A DNA stretch of 64,000 bases from an uncultured bacterium (GTDB lineage Bacteria > Actinomycetota > Coriobacteriia > Coriobacteriales > Coriobacteriaceae). The stretch spans positions 1 to 64,000 of the forward strand of contig CAJMMN010000010.1 of the NCBI GenBank assembly GCA_905214525.1, given 5' to 3'. Shown here in pieces: positions 59,081 to 64,000 of the stretch (positions are counted from its first letter, which is position 1; each line of letters opens with the position of its first letter). A model generated the notes under the pieces. The model ran no database searches. It saw nothing but the letters and a program-made list of their open reading frames with translations, and was not told the DNA's origin. A program made the translations under genes and the position numbers.

Positions 59081-59800
59081 CTAGGCCAGCGTTACGTTGT
59101 GCAGCTCAAAGCGGTCGCCTACGTTGTGCGAGATAGAATATTCAAACGCGGTGCCGCTATCCAAGAAGCCAATCTGGTTGAGTTCGAGTAGGGGGGAGCC
59201 GGGTTTGGTATCCAGGCGCTCAGCCTCTTCCTCAGTTGCCGCGACAGCGCGAATGGTGCGATGGAAGCTCGAAATCTTCAGCCCGCATTGCTCGCGGATA
59301 AAGCCGTAGACCGATCCGTACAGGTCCTTCTTTTTAAGGCCCGGGATCAGTTCGAGCGGCATATAGGTGTACTCGATGACGATGGGCTTCTCGTCGACCT
59401 GGCGCACGCGCACGATGTGATAGGCGAAGTCATCCTCGGCCATTCCCAGCTGGGTCGCAACCTCTGCCGGCGGATTGACGATCGAGAAATCGTAGACCAC
59501 CGAGGTCACTTTCTCCCCGCGATGCTCGTACGAAAAGCCCTGGGCACGGTCGTTCTTGCCTTGAAAAAACACCTGGCCGGGAAGTCCCGCCGTGTCCTTG
59601 ACGTAGGTGCCCGATCCGCGCCGGCTGGTAATAAGGCCTTCCTCGGTGATCTGCTCAATCGCTCGTTTGACGGTGATTTTGGAAACGCCATAGAGCTCAC
59701 AGAACTCAACGACGGTGGGCAACTTATCGCCCGGTTTAAGTGCGCCGTCCTCGATGCTTCGACGGATATCTGCAGCTATCGCCTCGTATTTGGGAATCAT
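59081..59800 (-). CDS. GntR-family regulator with UTRA effector domain
   Basis: 239 residues. N-terminal winged helix (residues 1-70: LPTVVEFCELYGVSKITVKRAIEQITEEGLITSRRGSGTYV), then a UTRA sugar-binding domain (PIVIEYTYMPLELIPGL, LLELNQIGFLDSGTAFEYS). HutC/TreR-type regulators of this kind respond to phosphorylated sugars. It is divergent from the GH1-PTS genes and is most likely their repressor. GGGAGG precedes the ATG. A -10 box TATACT (59838-59843, minus) lies within AAGTATACCTACTT, a possible autoregulatory operator. Confidence 0.92.
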   Translation of the reverse strand: MIPKYEAIAADIRRSIEDGALKPGDKLPTVVEFCELYGVSKITVKRAIEQITEEGLITSRRGSGTYVKDTAGLPGQVFFQGKNDRAQGFSYEHRGEKVTSVVYDFSIVNPPAEVATQLGMAEDDFAYHIVRVRQVDEKPIVIEYTYMPLELIPGLKKKDLYGSVYGFIREQCGLKISSFHRTIRAVAATEEEAERLDTKPGSPLLELNQIGFLDSGTAFEYSISHNVGDRFELHNVTLA

Positions 59801-59835
59801 GCAATCCTCCCTTCATATTTGCGTCGATATTTAGA

Positions 59836-59849
59836 AAGTATACCTACTT
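59836..59849 (-). promoter_or_regulatory. GntR promoter -10 with overlapping operator-like repeat
   Basis: AAGTA-TACC-TACTT inverted repeat, overlapping the minus-strand TATACT box about 38 nt from the GntR start. Confidence 0.5.
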
Positions 59850-59908
59850 AAAAAGCATCCATATGGCTTTCATGAAAGAAGTTCGATAAAGAAAAATGAA
59901 AAAGACGC

Positions 59909-59936
59909 TTTACATAGGAAATTAGAGCGCTATAGT
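59909..59936 (+). promoter_or_regulatory. Promoter of the beta-glucoside PTS operon
   Basis: TTTACA (59909-59914), 16-nt spacer, TATAGT (59931-59936), in the divergent gap between the GntR gene and the GH1 gene, about 165 nt before the GH1 start. Confidence 0.65.
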
Positions 59937-60102
59937 TACAGACAACAAGCGAGATGCATTGGCGTTTTCTTGTACTGTTTGGGGACGGTTTTGTTTTGGC
60001 GGGTTGGATATCGGTATGACCGGTGCGCGCCCGCGCCGGATAACCTGCCAAGGCAAACCCGTCTCCAACCGGAAGCTCTAGAACACGAAAGCGAGGACTT
60101 TG

Positions 60103-61503
60103 ATGGCACAGTATCAGCTGCCCCGTGACTTCTTCTTTGGCGCCGCTATGTCCGGCCCGCAGACTGAGGGTCAGTGGAACCAGGGAGGCAAGCTCGAGAA
60201 CCTGTGGGACACCTGGTCCATCCAGGATCTGGGTTCGTTCTACAACTGCGTTGGCTCTTATGCCGGCAATGACTTTATGGCCAAGTACCAGGAAGACCTT
60301 CGCATTCTGAAGGACTTGGGCCTGAATACCTATCGCACTTCCATCCAGTGGAGCCGTCTGCTCGATGCCGACGGCAACCTCAACGAGGAAGGCGCCGCGT
60401 GGTATCACGAGTTGTTCCGCGCCTCTCGCGAGGCCGGCCTGGAGCCGTTTGTCAACTTGTACCACTTTGACATGCCCACCTACCTCTTTAACCGCGGCGG
60501 CTGGGAGAGCCGTGAGGTCGTCGAGGCTTACGCGCATTATGCCGACGTCGCCTTCCACGAGTTTGGCCAGGAGATTAAGTACTGGTTCACCTTTAACGAG
60601 CCCATCGTCGAGCCCGAGCAGCGCTATCAGGAGGGCGTGTGGTTCCCGCAGCTCCACAACTTTAGCCGCGCCCGCACCGTGCAGTATCACATTTCGCTGG
60701 CGCATGCGCTGGCCGTGGCCAACTATCGCAAGGCCTATGACGAGGGCGCTATTCGCGCCGATGCCAAAATCGGCATGATCAACTGCTTTACCCCGGTCTA
60801 CACCAAGGAGAACCCCAACGAGGCGGACCTCGAGGCCGTGCGTATGACCAGCGGCATCAACAATCGCTGGTGGCTCGACCTTATTACCAAGGGCGAGCTT
60901 CCCACCGACGTGCTCGAAAGCCTGGCCGAGGGCGGCGTTAAGCTTCCGTTCCGTGCTGGCGATAAAGAGATTCTTAAGCAGGGTGTTGTCGACTGGCTCG
61001 GTTGCAACTACTACCACCCCACGCGCGTTCAGGCTCCGGCGAGCAAGATCGACCAGTACGGTCTGCCGCACTTTGCCGACGAGTACGTGTGGCCCGACGC
61101 CGTTATGAATGAGAGCCGCGGCTGGGAGATCTATCCGCAGGGTCTCTACGACTTTGGCATGGACTGCGCCAAGAACTACCCCGATCTTGAGTGGTTCGTT
61201 TCCGAGAACGGCATCGGCATCATGGACGAATACAAGAACCGTGACGCCGAAGGAACCATCCAGGACGACTACCGCGTCGACTTTGTACGCCAGCACCTGG
61301 AGTGGGTGGCCAAGGCAATTGCCGAGGGCGCCAAGTGCCGCGGATACCATTATTGGGCTGTCATCGATAACTGGTCTTGGGCCAATGCCTTTAAGAACCG
61401 TTACGGTTTTGTCGAGGTCGACCTTATGGACGGCTACAAGCGCCGTCTTAAGAAGTCGGCGGCCTGGCTCAAACAGGTCGCCACGACCCATGTGGTTGAT
61501 TAG
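60103..61503 (+). CDS. Glycoside hydrolase family 1, probable 6-phospho-beta-glucosidase
   Basis: 466 residues, (beta/alpha)8 barrel. Acid/base glutamate in WFTFNEPIVEP near residue 166, nucleophile glutamate in FVSENGIGIMD near 368; GAAMSGPQTEGQWN at the N-terminus is the family entry strand. It splits phosphorylated beta-glucosides brought in by the cellobiose-type PTS encoded next. GCGAGGA precedes the ATG at 60103. First gene of an operon under the divergent GntR regulator. Galactoside specificity cannot be excluded by eye. Confidence 0.92.
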   Translation: MAQYQLPRDFFFGAAMSGPQTEGQWNQGGKLENLWDTWSIQDLGSFYNCVGSYAGNDFMAKYQEDLRILKDLGLNTYRTSIQWSRLLDADGNLNEEGAAWYHELFRASREAGLEPFVNLYHFDMPTYLFNRGGWESREVVEAYAHYADVAFHEFGQEIKYWFTFNEPIVEPEQRYQEGVWFPQLHNFSRARTVQYHISLAHALAVANYRKAYDEGAIRADAKIGMINCFTPVYTKENPNEADLEAVRMTSGINNRWWLDLITKGELPTDVLESLAEGGVKLPFRAGDKEILKQGVVDWLGCNYYHPTRVQAPASKIDQYGLPHFADEYVWPDAVMNESRGWEIYPQGLYDFGMDCAKNYPDLEWFVSENGIGIMDEYKNRDAEGTIQDDYRVDFVRQHLEWVAKAIAEGAKCRGYHYWAVIDNWSWANAFKNRYGFVEVDLMDGYKRRLKKSAAWLKQVATTHVVD

Positions 61504-61623
61504 CGACCGGGCGAACGCCCAGACCATGCGCCGCCGCGCGCAACACATGGCACATCTGGTGGCAGAGGGCGACAGACCACCGTGCGCATAGGAAAAGGCC
61601 GGATTTGATAGTTAGGAGCAATC

Positions 61624-62967
61624 ATGGCCAGTGACAACGGAAAGAGCTTCCTCGACAAGTTTGCCGAGGTCTCTGCGAAGGTGGGAAACCAGGTTCACCT
61701 GCGTTCCCTGCGCGACGCCTTCGCGACCATCACGCCGCTCTATATCCTTGCGGGTATCGCGGTTCTTATCAACAACGTCGTGTTCCCCCTGTTCCCGCTC
61801 GATGCGGCGGGCCTTGCCAACCTTCAGACGTGGGGTTCGGCAATTACGCTGGGCACCCTCAACGTCTCTGCCATTATCTTGGCCGGATTGATTGGCTACA
61901 GCCTCGCTAAGAACAAGCGTTTCGATAACCCGCTCGCTTGCGTGGTCGTCGCTATCTCTGCTTTCGTCATCATGATGCCGCAGCAGATCACCGCCACGCT
62001 TGCCGCCACGAGCCCGCTGCTCACCGACAAGATCACCTCCGCCGAGGTCACGGGCGCCCTTTCGACTGCCAACACCGGCACCAACGGTCTGTTCTCGGCT
62101 ATTATCATCGCCCTGCTTTCCGTCTCGCTCTTCATCAAGATTTCTGGCGTCGAGAAGCTCAAGGTTAAGCTGGGCGAGGGCGTGCCTCCCGCGGTCTCCA
62201 ACTCCTTCAACGTCATGATCCCGATGCTGCTCAACCTCGCGATCTTCGCTCTTGCCGCAGCCCTGCTCGCCGTGTGCGCCGGCACCGATCTGTGCACCAT
62301 CATCTCCACGTGTATCTCCAACCCGCTCAAGAACATCATGAACGCCGGTCCGTGGGCTGTTATCCTCATCTACACCCTTGCTAACCTGCTGTTCTGCGTC
62401 GGTATTCACCAGTCCACCATCTCTGGCGCTACCGTCGAGCCGATCCTGACCATGCTCATCGTCGACAACATGGCTACCTTTGCCGCCGGTGGCACCATCC
62501 AGCCCGATCACTACATGAACATGCAGATCGTTAACAGCTTCGCCCTCATCGGCGGCTCGGGCTGCACCCTCATGCTTCTGCTCGACACGCTCCTGTTCTC
62601 CAAGAACAAGGCTTCCGAGACCGTTTCCAAGATGGCTATCCTGCCTGGTCTGTTCAACATCAACGAGCCGGTTATCTACGGTTACCCCATCGTGTACAAC
62701 CTGCCGCTCATGATTCCGTTTGTCCTTCTTCCCGATCTGTTCATCGGCATCACCTATGGCCTTACCTGCGCAGGCATCATCAGCCCCTGCATCGCCCAGG
62801 TGCCCTGGACTATGCCTCCCGTCATCAATGCCCTGCTCGCTACGGGCTTTGACTGGCGCGCCGGCGTGTGGCAGGCTCTCGAGATTGTCATTGGCATGGC
62901 CGTCTACCTGCCCTTTATGAAGATTTCCGAGAAGGCAATCGCCAAGCAGGAGGCTCTCGCCGAGTAG
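61624..62967 (+). CDS. PTS cellobiose/lactose-family EIIC permease
   Basis: 447-residue membrane permease of the Lac/Cel family with about ten hydrophobic helices. N-terminal FLDKFAEVSAKVGNQVHLRSLRDAF and the conserved FNINEPVIYGYPIVYNLPLMIPF segment near residue 340 are diagnostic. It translocates and phosphorylates a beta-glucoside with EIIB. The ATG at 61624 follows TAGGAGCA. 120 nt after the GH1 gene. Confidence 0.94.
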   Translation: MASDNGKSFLDKFAEVSAKVGNQVHLRSLRDAFATITPLYILAGIAVLINNVVFPLFPLDAAGLANLQTWGSAITLGTLNVSAIILAGLIGYSLAKNKRFDNPLACVVVAISAFVIMMPQQITATLAATSPLLTDKITSAEVTGALSTANTGTNGLFSAIIIALLSVSLFIKISGVEKLKVKLGEGVPPAVSNSFNVMIPMLLNLAIFALAAALLAVCAGTDLCTIISTCISNPLKNIMNAGPWAVILIYTLANLLFCVGIHQSTISGATVEPILTMLIVDNMATFAAGGTIQPDHYMNMQIVNSFALIGGSGCTLMLLLDTLLFSKNKASETVSKMAILPGLFNINEPVIYGYPIVYNLPLMIPFVLLPDLFIGITYGLTCAGIISPCIAQVPWTMPPVINALLATGFDWRAGVWQALEIVIGMAVYLPFMKISEKAIAKQEALAE

Positions 62968-62996
62968 AACGCCTAACGTTCGTCCCTTTCGCCTTT

Positions 62997-63027
62997 GCGG
63001 GCGCCGGTACGCGGTGCCGGTGCCCGC
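62997..63027 (+). other. Strong hairpin between EIIC and EIIB
   Basis: 11-bp G/C-rich stem GCGGGCGCCGG/CCGGTGCCCGC (one G-U) with a 9-nt loop, then CTCTCTCCC and no T-run. May protect the EIIC message or shift expression between EIIC and EIIB. Confidence 0.5.
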
Positions 63028-63128
63028 GGCTCTCTCCCTTGTGTAAAGATGCAGGGGGGTGGGCACAATAGCCGCAAGGAATAAAACCAGTTGTCGTCTG
63101 CGCGCCGCGCAGTTATAAGGAGGAAACC

Positions 63129-63431
63129 ATGAAGAAGATCATGCTCTGCTGCAATGCCGGTATGTCCACGAGCCTGCTGGTCCAGAAGATGCAGGCCGAG
63201 GTTGCAAACCGTGGTCTGGATATCGAGATTGAGGCTCGTCCCATGAATGAGGCCCACGATCACCTGGACGAGTGCGACATGTTGCTGCTTGGCCCGCAGA
63301 TCGGCTACACCAAGGGCGATTTTGAGAAGGAGGCCGCTGGCCGCTTCCCGGTCGAGGTCATCAACATGGTCGACTACGGCCGCATGAACGCTGCCGGCAT
63401 CATCGACCACTGCGTCAGCGTGATGGGCTAG
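63129..63431 (+). CDS. PTS cellobiose-family EIIB
   Basis: 100 residues. Phospho-cysteine Cys8 in the loop LCCNAGMSTSLLV; LLLGPQIGYTKGDFEKEA is the second family marker. It accepts phosphate from EIIA and passes it to the sugar bound by EIIC. AAGGAGG precedes the ATG. Followed at once by EIIA. Confidence 0.95.
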   Translation: MKKIMLCCNAGMSTSLLVQKMQAEVANRGLDIEIEARPMNEAHDHLDECDMLLLGPQIGYTKGDFEKEAAGRFPVEVINMVDYGRMNAAGIIDHCVSVMG

Positions 63432-63440
63432 GTGCAGCAT

Positions 63441-63773
63441 ATGGAGGATATGAACGAGTTGCAGATGACCTGCTTCGAGATCATCAGCTACGTCGGTACC
63501 GCCAAGAGCATGTACATCAATGCCGTGCAAAAGGCCAAGGAGGGCGATTTTGACGCTGCCGAGGAGCTTATCAAGCAGGGCGACGAGGCCTATAACGGTG
63601 GCCACGATGTCCATATGGGGCTCCTTAAAAAGGAGGCCAACGGCGAGCGTAACGGCGAGGCCCCGTTGATTCTGCTGCATGCCGAGGACCAGATGGCCGG
63701 CACCGAGACCATGCGCGTCATGGCGACGGAGCTCATCGAGGTTCACAAACAGTTGCAGGCACTTAAGGCCTAG
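63441..63773 (+). CDS. PTS lactose/cellobiose-family EIIA
   Basis: 110 residues, helical bundle. EIISYVGTAKSMYINAVQKAKEGDFDAAEELIKQGDEAY and the phospho-histidine region LILLHAEDQMAGT (near residue 77) define the family. Nearby starts at 63432 (GTG) and 63450 are possible; 63441 has the best-placed AGG. Last gene of the beta-glucoside operon; completes an EIIC-EIIB-EIIA set. Confidence 0.93.
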   Translation: MEDMNELQMTCFEIISYVGTAKSMYINAVQKAKEGDFDAAEELIKQGDEAYNGGHDVHMGLLKKEANGERNGEAPLILLHAEDQMAGTETMRVMATELIEVHKQLQALKA

Positions 63774-63831
63774 TCAGCGTTATCGCCGCGAAGGACCGTG
63801 CGGTCCGACAGACAACATAGTCCCTTTGACG

Positions 63832-63869
63832 GGCGCCGGGAGTCTCCGCCTCCCGGCGCCTTTATATTT
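63832..63869 (+). terminator. Terminator of the beta-glucoside operon
   Basis: 10-bp perfect stem GGCGCCGGGA/TCCCGGCGCC, 9-nt loop, followed by TTTATATTT. Confidence 0.85.
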
Positions 63870-63919
63870 GGGGAAGGTCTTGCGCGATCTATTGAGTGAC
63901 CATTCGCGCTTCCCCAGAT

Positions 63920-63961
63920 AAAACCTGCCAAAACAAACCTGTCCCTTTTTGGCAGGTTTTT
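63920..63961. terminator. Second terminator-like hairpin
   Basis: 14-bp perfect stem AAAACCTGCCAAAA/TTTTGGCAGGTTTT plus a further T, loop CAAACCTGTCCCT. A run-on barrier before the next gene. Confidence 0.8.
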
Positions 63962-63987
63962 GCCTTGGGAGCGGTACCATACAGGCA

Positions 63988-64000
63988 ATGTTTAAACGAG
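63988..64000 (+). CDS. Possible start of a gene running off the window
   Basis: ATGTTTAAACGAG at the very end (M-F-K-R). No ribosome site, but TACCAT lies 7 nt upstream, as in the leaderless gluQRS start. Only four codons are visible, so product and reality are unknown. Confidence 0.25.

Overview
The window reads as a chromosomal segment of a high-GC anaerobic gut actinobacterium of the Coriobacteriia, most likely Collinsella. This rests on strong G/C bias in third codon positions, many PTS permeases, a fused CydDC-type exporter, the eno-divIC-ppx order, and many short palindromic intergenic repeats. The genus is an inference; no rRNA gene is present.

Layout. 1-9047: sugar-amine (Amadori-product-like) uptake region with a mannose-family PTS (EIIA, EIIB, EIIC, EIID), two FrlB-like SIS deglycase genes (one cut by the window edge), a FrlC-like TIM-barrel epimerase, a DMT and an MFS transporter, and a second EIIC-EIID pair sharing a 1064-bp apparently identical block with the first. 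9374-18629: complete histidine pathway, starting with a HisZ-HisG fusion and ending with a convergent PHP histidinol-phosphatase. 18749-22734: fused CydD-CydC ABC exporter coupled to a YgbA-family protein. 23118-28541: LarC C-terminal domain protein, YfcE phosphodiesterase, MazG, enolase, DivIC-like protein, Ppx/GppA. 28542-33357: tRNA-Leu with tRNA-derived debris, an orphan PTS EIIB with a VOC protein, a two-component system and a DUF4342 protein.

33848-39316 is an A/T-richer defence-type island: AbiEi antitoxin with a broken AbiEii remnant, HNH endonuclease, NotI-like endonuclease convergent with a C5-cytosine methyltransferase, and a DUF4143 ATPase. 39603-55690 is housekeeping: two metallophosphoesterases, GluQRS, a DUF2207 protein, GNAT, PurH, a BceRS-like two-component system, universal stress protein, UppP and UvrD/PcrA. 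56052-57838 is a second AbiE-like toxin-antitoxin candidate, bracketed by two inverted copies of a palindromic element and by two similar terminator hairpins. 58076-63773 holds ManA and a beta-glucoside unit: GntR/UTRA regulator, GH1 6-phospho-glycosidase and cellobiose-type EIIC, EIIB and EIIA.

The least ordinary features are (i) intergenic palindromes whose core recurs but whose outer arms are unique to each locus and still self-complementary, (ii) a methyltransferase gene whose motif IX lies in an overlapping frame, (iii) the HisZ-HisG fusion, and (iv) the bracketed nucleotidyltransferase toxin-antitoxin cassette.
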